Below are positions 1-6,450 of a stretch of 6,450 nt of DNA, one piece after another. Origin of the DNA: Comamonadaceae bacterium (GTDB lineage: Bacteria; Pseudomonadota; Gammaproteobacteria; Burkholderiales; Burkholderiaceae_C). The notes under the pieces were generated by a model, which saw only the letters and a list, made by a program, of their open reading frames with translations, made no database searches and was not told where the DNA came from. Within the stretch, counting starts at the first letter, position 1; the number at the start of each line of letters is the position of its first letter. A program made the position numbers and the translations under genes. The stretch lies in NCBI GenBank assembly GCA_947372005.1, contig CANBRV010000131.1, positions 1-6,450 of the forward strand, in the 5' to 3' direction.

Positions 1-1
1 G

Positions 2-1438
2 CCTGATGTCGATCAGCCAGAAGATTTAGTCAATCTTGTAAAAGCAATCAACTCGCTGCGCAGCACAGGAAAAATCCTCGCCTACCACGACCGCAGTGAC
101 GGTGGCTTGCTCGCCGCTGTGGCTGAAATGGCATTTGCTGGACACGTGGGTGTGGCGCTCAATATCGACATGCTGGTGACGGAAGGCGATGGCATTACAG
201 ACAGTCGCGCGGATACAGGGGACGCAAAGAATTGGGTGGCTCAAGTCGCCAAGCGCCGCGAAGAGCTCACACTCAAAGCCTTATTCAATGAAGAATTGGG
301 AGTGGTGCTGCAAGTGCGCACAGGGGATCGCTTTGACGTGATGAACACGCTGCGAACTCACGGCCTGTCTAGCATGAGTCACTTTATTGGCAAGACACGT
401 CCTGAGTCCGCGACTCTTGCTGAAGGCAAAGGCGAGTTGCAAATCTGGCGTGATACCAAGAAGATTTTTAGCGCCAGTGTGACGGATCTTTTCCAAGTGT
501 GGGATGCCGTAAGTTGGAAGATTGCCAAAGAGCGCGATAACCCTGCTTGCGCAGACTCTGAGCACGCCCTGGCTGGAAGCCTTGCTGACTATGGTCTGCA
601 CGTGTACTTGCCCGCTAAGACAGAACTAGCTAGCCCTGAGGGCATGCCCGCTTTTAATAATGTCAAACCTCGCGTAGCGGTCCTGCGCGAGCAGGGCGTG
701 AACTCGCACATCGAGATGGCCGAGGCCTTCCGCGTCGCGGGTTTTGAAGCCGTCGATGTCCACATGACCGACTTGCAAACAGGCCGCTACAAATTAGATG
801 ACTTCATCGGCATGGTGGCCTGCGGCGGATTTAGCTACGGCGACACACTGGGCGCAGGCGTGGGCTGGGCGCGAAGTATTACGTTCAATGCCAAGCTGCG
901 CGATCAGTTTGAATCCTTCTTTGCACGCGGCAATACCTTTGGCCTTGGGGTATGCAACGGTTGTCAAATGTTTGCCGAACTGGCGGACATCATCCCTGGC
1001 GCGAGTAGCTGGCCACGCTTTACGCACAACCAAAGTGGACGTTTTGAGGCACGCCTGTCGCAAGTCGAAATCTTAGAGTCACCCAGCCTATTTTTGAGCG
1101 GGATGGCTGGCAGCCGCCTGCCAATCGCGGTCGCGCATGGCGAGGGCTACGCTAACTTTGCCCACCGCGGTGACGCCAAGCTTGTGATTCCATCCATGCG
1201 ATTTGTGGATGGCAATGGGCAGCCGACTGAACAATATCCTGCAAATCCAAACGGCAGCGCAGGCGGATTGACCGCAGTGACGACGGCAGATGGACGCTTC
1301 ACCGCCATGATGCCACATCCTGAGCGCGTGTTTAGGAACGTGCAAATGAGTTGGATAGATTTATCCAAAACGGGTGGCTTAGATGCTTACAGTCCGTGGA
1401 TGGAACTTTGGCGTAACGCACGGCGCTGGGTGGGCTAA
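2..1438 (+). CDS. purL: Phosphoribosylformylglycinamidine synthase, C-terminal part (5' end outside window)
   Basis: FGAM synthase carries out the fourth step of de novo purine synthesis, the ATP- and glutamine-dependent conversion of FGAR to FGAM, in the cytoplasm. The frame is open to the window edge, so this is the last 478 residues of a protein that is about 1300 residues in the single-chain proteobacterial family. Residues about 30-40 hold the synthetase-domain signature AYHDRSDGG. The glutaminase (class I GATase) domain starts near residue 224 (RVAVLREQG). Its nucleophile is Cys318 in GVCNGCQM (codon 953-955), and the catalytic His439 and Glu441 lie in MMPHPERVF (1316-1324). The expected C-terminal Trp-rich tail (SPWMELWRNARRW) is intact before TAA. 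All motifs needed for ammonia production are present. An internal TTG at 107 is not a credible start, because the conserved sequence continues upstream of it. The next gene begins 2 bp after the stop. Confidence 0.97.
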   Translation, partial: PDVDQPEDLVNLVKAINSLRSTGKILAYHDRSDGGLLAAVAEMAFAGHVGVALNIDMLVTEGDGITDSRADTGDAKNWVAQVAKRREELTLKALFNEELGVVLQVRTGDRFDVMNTLRTHGLSSMSHFIGKTRPESATLAEGKGELQIWRDTKKIFSASVTDLFQVWDAVSWKIAKERDNPACADSEHALAGSLADYGLHVYLPAKTELASPEGMPAFNNVKPRVAVLREQGVNSHIEMAEAFRVAGFEAVDVHMTDLQTGRYKLDDFIGMVACGGFSYGDTLGAGVGWARSITFNAKLRDQFESFFARGNTFGLGVCNGCQMFAELADIIPGASSWPRFTHNQSGRFEARLSQVEILESPSLFLSGMAGSRLPIAVAHGEGYANFAHRGDAKLVIPSMRFVDGNGQPTEQYPANPNGSAGGLTAVTTADGRFTAMMPHPERVFRNVQMSWIDLSKTGGLDAYSPWMELWRNARRWVG

Positions 1439-1440
1439 AA

Positions 1441-3651
1441 ATGAAGCTTCAATACGCATTAGTACTGCACCAGCAAGGTCAACTCGACCAGGCGCAAAAA
1501 CTCTATGAAGAAGTGTTACGCAATGAGCCGAAAAATTTTGATGCGCTGCACTTACTAGGAGTATTGCATACTAAACAAAAAAATTTACAGACTGCAAAAA
1601 GCTTGATTTTTAAGGCTATTCAACTTCATCCTAGCAGTGCCATTTTTTATTACAACTATGGCATTTTGCAGAATGATTTGAAAGAATACCAAGATGCGAT
1701 TAAAAGTTATGACCAAGCAATTGCAATTCAGCCTAATTTGGCTAGCGCGTTTTATAACCGTGGTAATTCTTATCAGTCGTTAAAGCAGTTTGATTCTGCA
1801 ATTGTGAGTTACGACAATGCTATTGCTATTGATGCTAATCACGCTGAGTCTTACTCTAGTCGAGGCGCTGCTTTGAAGGAATTGAAGCAATACGATGCCT
1901 CTGTTGCAAGTTGTAAAAGGGCCATTTTTTTGCAGCCTAACTTAGCTGCTGCATATTCGAATTTGGGTAATACTCTATTGAAACTGAAACTGTATCAAGA
2001 GGCTTTGTTGCAGTACGAGCATGCAATCAAACTACAACCAAATTATGCGGAAGCCTTTTTAAATCGAGGAATAGCATTGGGACTACTTAAAGAGTATCAC
2101 CAAGCGCTCAAGAGCTATCAAACGGTGCTCCAATTGAATCCTCAAGAAGCCAAAGCTCATTTTTTTTCCGCAGGTTTGTATTCAACGTTACAACAAAATG
2201 AAGAAGCTATTTCTTCCTACAATGCTGCAGCTCGGATAAACCCCCATATTTTTGAAGAGATTGATTATGGCTACGGCTGGCAATTACATACCAAGATGCT
2301 ACTTTGTGACTGGCATAACTTCCATAGTGATTTTGAAATCATTGAAAAAAAACTAACTCAAAATTCATCAAATAGTAGTAGCATGCCATTTGAGCTAGTG
2401 ACTTTTCCAAGCACAGATGCGCAGCAACAATTATGTGCAGAGCGATACATCCAAGATGAGTATTTCGAATTTATTCCTGATCGGCCAATCGACAGAGCAG
2501 CCGCTGCTAAATCTATATCGGCGCACAAGAAAATTAAAATTGCTTACATTTCTTCCGATTTTCGATTGCATCCTGTTGGATTATTAACAGTCGGGTTATT
2601 TGAAGCTCATAACCGCAATCGGTTTGATGTATATGGTGTAGGGCTAAAACCGATGGATGGTACTGCGCTCTGCCAACGCTTAAGCAAATCATTTGACAAA
2701 TTAATTGATGTGAGTGGGATGAGCACAGAAAAAGCGGTCGAAGTAATTCGAGAGCTTGAAGTGGATATTGCCATTGATTTGAATGGGCATACGAATGGCA
2801 ATTTGACAGCTATTTTTCATCATCGTTTAGCGTCAATACAAGTCAACTACTTGGGATATCCCGGAACCATGGGAGCCCACTTTATGGACTATATCATTGC
2901 TGATCATACGGTGATTCCACTTGAGAAAGCTTCTTTTTACAACGAAAAAGTGGTTCGTCTGCCCAATAGCTTTTTTGTTAGCAGCTATAAGCAAATAGAT
3001 GAAGAAACACGGCCAACAAGGCGAGAGCATCAACTGCCTGAATATGGATTTGTTTTTTGCTGCTTTAACAATAGTTACAAAATTACACCAGATGTATTTA
3101 ATGTTTGGATGCGATTATTAGCACAGGTCGAAGGTAGCGTCCTTTGGCTATCCAAACAGTCTATTGCCGTAACAAACAATCTTAGACGTGAGGCTGAAGA
3201 AAGGGGTATAGCGTCTGAGCGTTTAGTTTTTGCACAAAAGCTAGATAGCTACGCTGCGCACATAGCTAGATATGCGCTCGCCGATATTTTTATAGACACT
3301 ATTCATTACAACGCCCATACGACGGCAGCCGATGCTTTGTGGGCTGGCTTACCTGTGTTAACGTGTTTTGGAAAGAGTTTTGCATCGAGGGTTGCTGCTA
3401 GTCTTTTACGCGCACTTGGACTAAATGAGCTTGTGACTTTATCCATTACTGAATATGAGGCACTTGCGCTTGATCTTGCACAAAATCCTCATAAGATCCT
3501 TGCCTTAAAGAATAAATTAAAAAGTAACAAATTAACGCACTCGTTATTTGATACCAATATGACGACACGCCATTTAGAAGCTGCTTATGAACAAATGCAT
3601 TGCCGTTTTCAACAAGGTTTGAAACCCGACACTATTAATCTGTCAGTGTAG
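1441..3651 (+). CDS. TPR-repeat SPINDLY/OGT-like glycosyltransferase (GT41)
   Basis: A 736-residue protein. The first 270 residues form eight consecutive 34-residue TPR units, the first starting at the initiator Met, with the usual G-Y-A-P spacing (for example AIAIQPNL and AIKLQPNY ends). Residues 271-360 are a linker with a Ser/Asn-rich patch at 306-314. From about 363 comes a GT41 catalytic region. Three sites match those of human O-GlcNAc transferase: His377 in SSDFRLHPVG (human H498), Lys547 in CCFNNSYKITP (human K842), and His626-Asp631 in HTTAAD followed by LWAGLPVLT, the UDP-binding stretch. LGYPGTMGAHFMDYIIAD is also family-typical. The enzyme should therefore be active on a nucleotide-sugar donor, probably cytoplasmic as no signal or membrane segment is seen. 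The sugar and the acceptor protein cannot be told from sequence; flagellar or surface proteins are only guesses. An in-frame TAA at 1414 leaves ATG 1441 as the sole ATG/GTG/TTG start; GGTGGG at 1429-1434 is a weak ribosome site inside purL. Base composition is markedly AT-rich, unlike both neighbours, which suggests transfer. Confidence 0.93.
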   Translation: MKLQYALVLHQQGQLDQAQKLYEEVLRNEPKNFDALHLLGVLHTKQKNLQTAKSLIFKAIQLHPSSAIFYYNYGILQNDLKEYQDAIKSYDQAIAIQPNLASAFYNRGNSYQSLKQFDSAIVSYDNAIAIDANHAESYSSRGAALKELKQYDASVASCKRAIFLQPNLAAAYSNLGNTLLKLKLYQEALLQYEHAIKLQPNYAEAFLNRGIALGLLKEYHQALKSYQTVLQLNPQEAKAHFFSAGLYSTLQQNEEAISSYNAAARINPHIFEEIDYGYGWQLHTKMLLCDWHNFHSDFEIIEKKLTQNSSNSSSMPFELVTFPSTDAQQQLCAERYIQDEYFEFIPDRPIDRAAAAKSISAHKKIKIAYISSDFRLHPVGLLTVGLFEAHNRNRFDVYGVGLKPMDGTALCQRLSKSFDKLIDVSGMSTEKAVEVIRELEVDIAIDLNGHTNGNLTAIFHHRLASIQVNYLGYPGTMGAHFMDYIIADHTVIPLEKASFYNEKVVRLPNSFFVSSYKQIDEETRPTRREHQLPEYGFVFCCFNNSYKITPDVFNVWMRLLAQVEGSVLWLSKQSIAVTNNLRREAEERGIASERLVFAQKLDSYAAHIARYALADIFIDTIHYNAHTTAADALWAGLPVLTCFGKSFASRVAASLLRALGLNELVTLSITEYEALALDLAQNPHKILALKNKLKSNKLTHSLFDTNMTTRHLEAAYEQMHCRFQQGLKPDTINLSV

Positions 3652-3669
3652 ATTTTCCTTTACTATATC
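3640..3669 (+). promoter_or_regulatory. Weak sigma70-like promoter candidate upstream of the Bug gene
   Basis: CTGTCA (3640-3645) and TATATC (3664-3669) are separated by 18 bp, and each matches 4 of 6 consensus bases. The -35 box overlaps the end of the glycosyltransferase gene. If real, transcription would start at or within a base or two of the ATG at 3676, giving a leaderless or nearly leaderless message. That would fit the lack of any purine-rich ribosome site in front of that ATG. In AT-rich DNA such matches arise easily by chance. Confidence 0.2.
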
Positions 3670-3675
3670 AACACC

Positions 3676-4650
3676 ATGCAACGCCGAACACTTATCCAAA
3701 CCGCAGCCACTGGCTTAGCTTTTCCGCACATTTGGGTTCCCGCGCAAACACTGCCTGCGGGCCCCGTGCGCATCATTGTGGGCTTTCCACCAGGCGGAGG
3801 TACCGATGCATTGGCGCGTGTGGTGGGACAAAAATTGCAAACGATGTGGGGCACGTCCGTCGTGGTTGAAAACAAAGCGGGCGCTGCTGGCGTGATTGCC
3901 GCGGACTACGTCTCCAAGCAAGCTGGTGACGGCAACACGCTGCTGATGGCACACATCAACAGCCATGCGCTGGCGCCTGCGATGGGGCAAAAGCTGAACT
4001 ATGACGCCATCAAAGATTTCGCGCCGATCAGCATGGTGGCTATTACGCCTAATCTTTTAATTTGCAATGTGGATCAACCCGCTAAAACCGTGAAAGATAT
4101 TGTGGCGTTGGCCAAAGCCAAGCCTGGACAGCTGAGCTTTGCCTCGGCAGGTGGTGGGTCGGCGCAGCATTTTGCACTTGAGATGTTTAAGCTGCAAGCC
4201 AAAATTTTTGCACTCCACGTACCGTATCGCGGCTCAGCGCCTGCGCTGGTTGATTTGATTGGTGGGCAAGTCAACTACTGCTTTGAGACGATGACCTCGG
4301 CTGCGCCGCACGTCAAGAGCGGAAAAGCGATTGCGATTGCGCAGACCAGACTCAAACGAGCCAAGAGCCAAGCTAATGTGCCGACAATGGATGAATCTGG
4401 CTTTAAGGGCTTTGAAGCAACCGTTTGGTATGGCCTGATGGGGCCAAGCAAGATGCCGCCTGCCATGCAGCAGCGCATGAACGAGGACGTCAACAAAGTA
4501 CTCGCCATGCCTGATGTGCAAGAGCGCATGGATTTTTATGGTGCTGAAGACGGTGGCGGCTCCATTGAGAAATTTGCAAACTTCATCAAATCTGAGCAAC
4601 AAAAATGGGCGGTAGTGGCAAAAGCTGCCAATGTTCGGGCTGACAGCTAA
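3676..4650 (+). CDS. Bug/TctC-family periplasmic solute-binding protein, probable Tat substrate
   Basis: A 324-residue protein, the usual full length for the tripartite tricarboxylate transporter receptor (Bug) family, which binds small carboxylates or related ligands in the periplasm. The N-terminus MQRRTLIQTAATGLAF has paired arginines at 3-4 before a short, weakly hydrophobic stretch, and a likely cleavage site near PAQ (22-24), so export by Tat is more likely than by Sec. The mature protein begins with VRIIVGFPPGGGTDALAR (31-48), the characteristic first ligand-loop motif, followed by VVENKAGAAG (63-72), DFAPISMVA and a second-lobe segment with VPYRGSAPALVDLIGGQ. No TctA or TctB membrane genes are adjacent, so this is an orphan receptor of the kind that is greatly multiplied in Burkholderiales. 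The ligand cannot be predicted. ATG 3676 is the first start codon after the in-frame TAG that ends the preceding gene 24 bp upstream. No Shine-Dalgarno sequence is visible. Confidence 0.95.
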   Translation: MQRRTLIQTAATGLAFPHIWVPAQTLPAGPVRIIVGFPPGGGTDALARVVGQKLQTMWGTSVVVENKAGAAGVIAADYVSKQAGDGNTLLMAHINSHALAPAMGQKLNYDAIKDFAPISMVAITPNLLICNVDQPAKTVKDIVALAKAKPGQLSFASAGGGSAQHFALEMFKLQAKIFALHVPYRGSAPALVDLIGGQVNYCFETMTSAAPHVKSGKAIAIAQTRLKRAKSQANVPTMDESGFKGFEATVWYGLMGPSKMPPAMQQRMNEDVNKVLAMPDVQERMDFYGAEDGGGSIEKFANFIKSEQQKWAVVAKAANVRADS

Positions 4651-4660
4651 GTCGTTTTTT
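4623..4660 (+). terminator. Possible intrinsic terminator at the end of the Bug gene
   Basis: An 8-bp stem with one C-A mismatch (4623-4630 with 4641-4648) and a 10-base loop is followed by a run of six T (4655-4660). The stem lies in the last codons of the binding-protein gene. The T-run begins six bases after the stem, further than in a good intrinsic terminator, so the call is weak. Its position between convergent genes is where a terminator would be expected. Confidence 0.35.
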
Positions 4661-4662
4661 GA

Positions 4663-4998
4663 TTAAATGGAGATGCTATACATCAGCATCAATGCCGTAC
4701 CTGTCAGCAAAGCAGGCACGAGCCGCTTCTTAGGGCTTGAAACCATCACGGCAACGCTTAAAGCGCAAATACTTAAGCGAACCAAGAGTGGCACTGTTGC
4801 CAGCAAGCCCGTCGGCATGGCGATCAACCGAATGGTCAGTGCGGCAACCATAGCGTAAGTCACGGCTGAGAGCCATCTAAAAATCTCGCTCTCTTGGTTG
4901 ATGTGCCCTGCTAGCTTAACGCCAATCGCACGGCAGATATACGTGCCCACACAGGCGGCTATGAGTGCCGACCATAGACCGATTTCCATTTTTGTCAT
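4663..4998 (-). CDS. azlD: AzlD-family small membrane subunit of an amino-acid exporter
   Basis: A 111-residue, strongly hydrophobic protein of AzlD size. Predicted membrane segments lie at about 6-24, 42-62, 66-86 and 93-110. The first segment carries the family-type TYICRAIG motif (19-26), equivalent to the T-Y-x-x-R-A/F signature of AzlD proteins, and a conserved central stretch, FRWLSAVTYAMVAALTIRL, covers the second. In characterised systems AzlD works with AzlC as a two-component exporter of branched-chain amino acids or their analogues; the substrate here is inferred only. The ATG at 4998 overlaps the azlC stop as ATGA, which implies translational coupling. A second in-frame ATG (codon 4, at 4989) is possible but lacks the overlap. 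It is the last gene of the leftward unit and ends 12 bp from the stop of the convergent Bug gene. Confidence 0.88.
   Translation of the reverse strand: MTKMEIGLWSALIAACVGTYICRAIGVKLAGHINQESEIFRWLSAVTYAMVAALTIRLIAMPTGLLATVPLLVRLSICALSVAVMVSSPKKRLVPALLTGTALMLMYSISI
4672..4690. repeat. Short perfect inverted repeat at the 3' end of azlD
   Basis: GATGCT (4672-4677) and AGCATC (4685-4690) are perfect complements around a 7-base loop, inside the last codons of azlD. No T-run follows the hairpin directly in the leftward direction; the A-run of that transcript comes later. It is therefore not a textbook terminator, although it could slow exonucleases or polymerase at the convergent junction. It may also be chance. 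Confidence 0.35.
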
Positions 4999-5729
4999 GG
5001 CGTTACCACCGTTGCCGAGCGATCACGCAAAAATTGACGATCAATCAGATATGCCAGCGTTCCCGCGACAAGCCCTGTTGCTAAGAGGCTGCTGTCTTTG
5101 TCGATTAAAAAGAAGAGCGGCCCCAGCGCACAGCCAAGTCCAATCGCCAAGCGGTTACCCCATGGCTTTACCTCAGTAAACGTGAGCAAGAAGAATAGCG
5201 GATTGATAAACACCAATGCCAGCGTGATTGCATTTGGAACCATGCCTGCTAAAAAATAACCTAGCACCGTACCCGGCATAGAGATAAGCCAGCAAGGCAA
5301 ACCAAGCCCTAAAAAATAGCTGAGTCGATATTTGGGCTCAATCTTGGGAAACTCACGCATGGACACCGCCCACGCGGTCATCGCTAGCAAATGCACGTAG
5401 GCATAAAGTTTTTTATTGCGATCTTCTTTGGCGAGTTGCGGAAACAACGTAATCGTCATCGTAATGAACCGTGCAGAGGTCAGCGTCACGGCTAGCGCAA
5501 TGGCTAAAAACGACGAGCCTGAAATGACCATCTCAAGCAGCACAACTTGGCCGGGCAGGGCAAACATAACCAGACTCGTCAAACCCGTATACCAAGCGCT
5601 AAGACCACTCGTGTGCCCCATGGCGCCAAAGCCAATCATGCCCGCAAATAGCACCATCATGGGTGCGCCAAGAGCCTGTCTAAAGCCACTTGAAAACGCT
5701 TGGCGTTTATCAGCAAAGGCTTGCGTCAT
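4995..5729 (-). CDS. azlC: AzlC-family large membrane subunit of an amino-acid exporter
   Basis: A 244-residue polytopic inner-membrane protein, normal length for AzlC. Hydrophobic segments are visible at about 20-38, 48-70, 72-97, 108-124, 136-162, 166-184, 193-209 and 213-229; the N-terminus is polar with no signal peptide. With AzlD it is expected to export branched-chain amino acids or related compounds. The family's first conserved loop, usually of the F-A-G-S-x-Q-F kind, here reads MFALPGQVVLLEM (55-67), and the next block is LTSARFITMTITLFP (83-97). Both place it in the divergent proteobacterial branch rather than with the Bacillus archetype, so the substrate is uncertain. The start overlaps the paiB stop as ATGA and has a good ribosome site 8 bases upstream. 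Its own stop overlaps the azlD start in the same way, so the two subunits are probably made in fixed ratio. Confidence 0.9.
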   Translation of the reverse strand: MTQAFADKRQAFSSGFRQALGAPMMVLFAGMIGFGAMGHTSGLSAWYTGLTSLVMFALPGQVVLLEMVISGSSFLAIALAVTLTSARFITMTITLFPQLAKEDRNKKLYAYVHLLAMTAWAVSMREFPKIEPKYRLSYFLGLGLPCWLISMPGTVLGYFLAGMVPNAITLALVFINPLFFLLTFTEVKPWGNRLAIGLGCALGPLFFLIDKDSSLLATGLVAGTLAYLIDRQFLRDRSATVVTP

Positions 5730-6343
5730 GCAACCATTCCTAATTTTTTCATCCAGCTTGCCAAGGCGCGTTCATTGTCATTTCCTGCGGCATAGATATT
5801 GTGCATTTTGTCGTGCGACTCAGGTCTATGCTGATTGAGTTTGAGTTTGCAATCGAGGCTGACAACAGTCAACTCAAAACCAACAACCGCACCTAGCATT
5901 TTTTGTTGGTAGTCAGCCTCTAAAGCGCGCCACTGCCTGGCATACGCAGGTTCGTGGTCGCCAATCAGCTTTTTTAGCAAGCGATCTTTTACTACAGGTT
6001 CATCGATCAAAGTGACTGTGACCTTGGCGTGAACGGTCAAATAACTCCACGAAGGCACACGCACCAAGTCAGGGTAAATCTGCGGCGACATATATGCATA
6101 CGGACCCATGAAAGTGACTAGCGCTTCGGGACGCGCCGCCAGATATTTCCAATGCGAATTACCTCTCGCCACGTGGCCAAGCAAAACCAATTGCTCACCA
6201 CGCTGTTCAAGATGCAGGGGTAAATGCGTCACATACGGAAAGCCCTCATCATCGTTACTGATGAGCGAGGCAAACGGGTAGCCACGCATCAACTCCACCG
6301 CATGCGCTGAATCTTTGGCTTTAAATTGCAGTGGTTGATACAT
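5726..6343 (-). CDS. paiB: PaiB-family FMN-binding protein
   Basis: A 205-residue protein matching the FMN-binding split-barrel family of Bacillus PaiB from end to end. The family start MYQPLQF is followed by YPFASLISNDDEGFPYVTHLPL (22-43), GHVARGNSHW (56-65), FMGPYAYMSPQIY (78-90), VPSWSYLTVHAKV (96-108) and the C-terminal KLNQHRPESHD (168-178). PaiB is named as a negative regulator of sporulation and protease genes in Bacillus, but this sequence shows no helix-turn-helix, so direct DNA binding should not be assumed. A flavin- or heme-related redox role is equally possible. An in-frame stop 15 bases before the ATG, with no GTG or TTG between, makes ATG 6343 the only start; no clear Shine-Dalgarno precedes it. 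It lies 17 bp after the isomerase gene and is fused by a 4-base overlap to azlC, so it is very probably cotranscribed with the exporter genes. Confidence 0.92.
   Translation of the reverse strand: MYQPLQFKAKDSAHAVELMRGYPFASLISNDDEGFPYVTHLPLHLEQRGEQLVLLGHVARGNSHWKYLAARPEALVTFMGPYAYMSPQIYPDLVRVPSWSYLTVHAKVTVTLIDEPVVKDRLLKKLIGDHEPAYARQWRALEADYQQKMLGAVVGFELTVVSLDCKLKLNQHRPESHDKMHNIYAAGNDNERALASWMKKLGMVA
5738..5741 (-). promoter_or_regulatory. Ribosome binding site of azlC
   Basis: AGGA on the minus strand ends 8 bases before the azlC ATG at 5729, inside the last codons of paiB. It supports the overlapping start over any internal Met and is the clearest Shine-Dalgarno in the window. Confidence 0.65.
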
Positions 6344-6360
6344 GCAAACAGGCTGCTAAC

Positions 6361-6450
6361 TTATTTTTCGATTGCTAACAATTCGATATCAAACGTTAGC
6401 GTCGCGTTGGCAGGAATCACGCCAGGGATGCCGCGCGCGCCGTAGGCTGT
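6361..6450 (-). CDS. FKBP-type peptidyl-prolyl isomerase, C-terminal end (5' part outside window)
   Basis: The last 29 residues of a protein whose rest lies beyond the right edge. They read TAYGARGIPGVIPANATL, then TFDIELLAIEK and TAA. This is the closing strand motif of FKBP domains (YG-x-R-G-x-x-x-I-P-x-N-A-x-L-x-F-x-x-E-L), which includes the I-P-x-N-A-T-L residues at the edge of the active-site pocket. FKBP enzymes catalyse cis-trans isomerisation of X-Pro bonds in folding proteins. Whether this one is cytoplasmic or exported cannot be judged without its N-terminus. The gene runs in the same direction as paiB and ends 17 bp before it, so it may be the upstream member of that operon. Confidence 0.88.
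   Translation of the reverse strand, partial: TAYGARGIPGVIPANATLTFDIELLAIEK

Noticed and set aside
107..1438. TTG at 107 as the start of a separate, shorter PurL-like glutaminase protein
   Set aside because: The frame is open to the window edge and the residues upstream are conserved PurL sequence, so the gene simply begins before the window.
1729..1945. Repeated DNA CAGCCTAAYTTRGCT at 1729 and 1933
   Set aside because: It is explained by successive TPR units encoding the same QPNLA residues, not by an independent DNA repeat or recombination site.
4234..4602. 122-codon open frame on the minus strand inside the Bug gene
   Set aside because: It is fully antisense to a full-length conserved binding protein, its translation is His/Arg-rich and unrecognisable, and it has no ribosome site.
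4898..5179. 93-codon plus-strand frame over azlD and azlC
   Set aside because: It is antisense to both exporter genes and has no recognisable product.
5416..5838. 140-codon open frame on the plus strand across the azlC/paiB junction
   Set aside because: It lies antisense to two well-supported family proteins, and its translation is low-complexity, Arg/Ser/Pro-rich and unlike any family I know. It is a shadow of the opposite strand.
6354..6379. Direct repeat TGCTAAC at 6354-6360 and 6373-6379 by the isomerase stop
   Set aside because: Seven bases is too short to be significant; one copy is within coding sequence and nothing else suggests an operator.

Overview
The window looks like chromosome of a betaproteobacterium, most likely order Burkholderiales and close to Comamonadaceae. 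The evidence is a single-chain PurL with C-terminal wording typical of that group, an orphan Bug-type (TctC) periplasmic binding protein, and an AzlC/AzlD pair of the divergent proteobacterial type. The native genes are of moderate-to-high GC. No mobile element, tRNA, rRNA or CRISPR array was found. The assignment rests on recalled family resemblance, not on a database search.

Layout, left to right. Positions 2-1438 (+) hold the C-terminal 478 residues of phosphoribosylformylglycinamidine synthase (purL), including the whole glutaminase domain. Two bases later, 1441-3651 (+) encodes a 736-residue protein with eight TPR repeats followed by a GT41 (SPINDLY/O-GlcNAc transferase-like) catalytic region. 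This gene is far more AT-rich than everything around it and looks acquired. 3676-4650 (+) is an orphan tripartite-tricarboxylate-type solute-binding protein with a twin-arginine signal peptide.

The right half runs leftward and meets the binding-protein gene tail to tail, with 12 bp between the stop codons. The order of transcription is the end of an FKBP-type peptidyl-prolyl isomerase (6450-6361), a PaiB-family FMN-binding protein (6343-5726), azlC (5729-4995) and azlD (4998-4663). The last three are joined by two 4-base ATGA stop/start overlaps, so they probably form one translationally coupled unit, possibly with the isomerase gene as its upstream member. AzlC and AzlD would form a two-part inner-membrane exporter for branched-chain amino acids or a related substrate. 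Why a PaiB protein is made with them is not known.

The two halves show no obvious functional link. Coding density is very high: the longest gene-free stretch is 24 bp, so there is little room for separate regulatory elements. I see no strong case for an undescribed defence or mobile system. The most notable items are the AT-rich TPR-glycosyltransferase gene set between GC-rich genes, and the coupled paiB-azlC-azlD unit.
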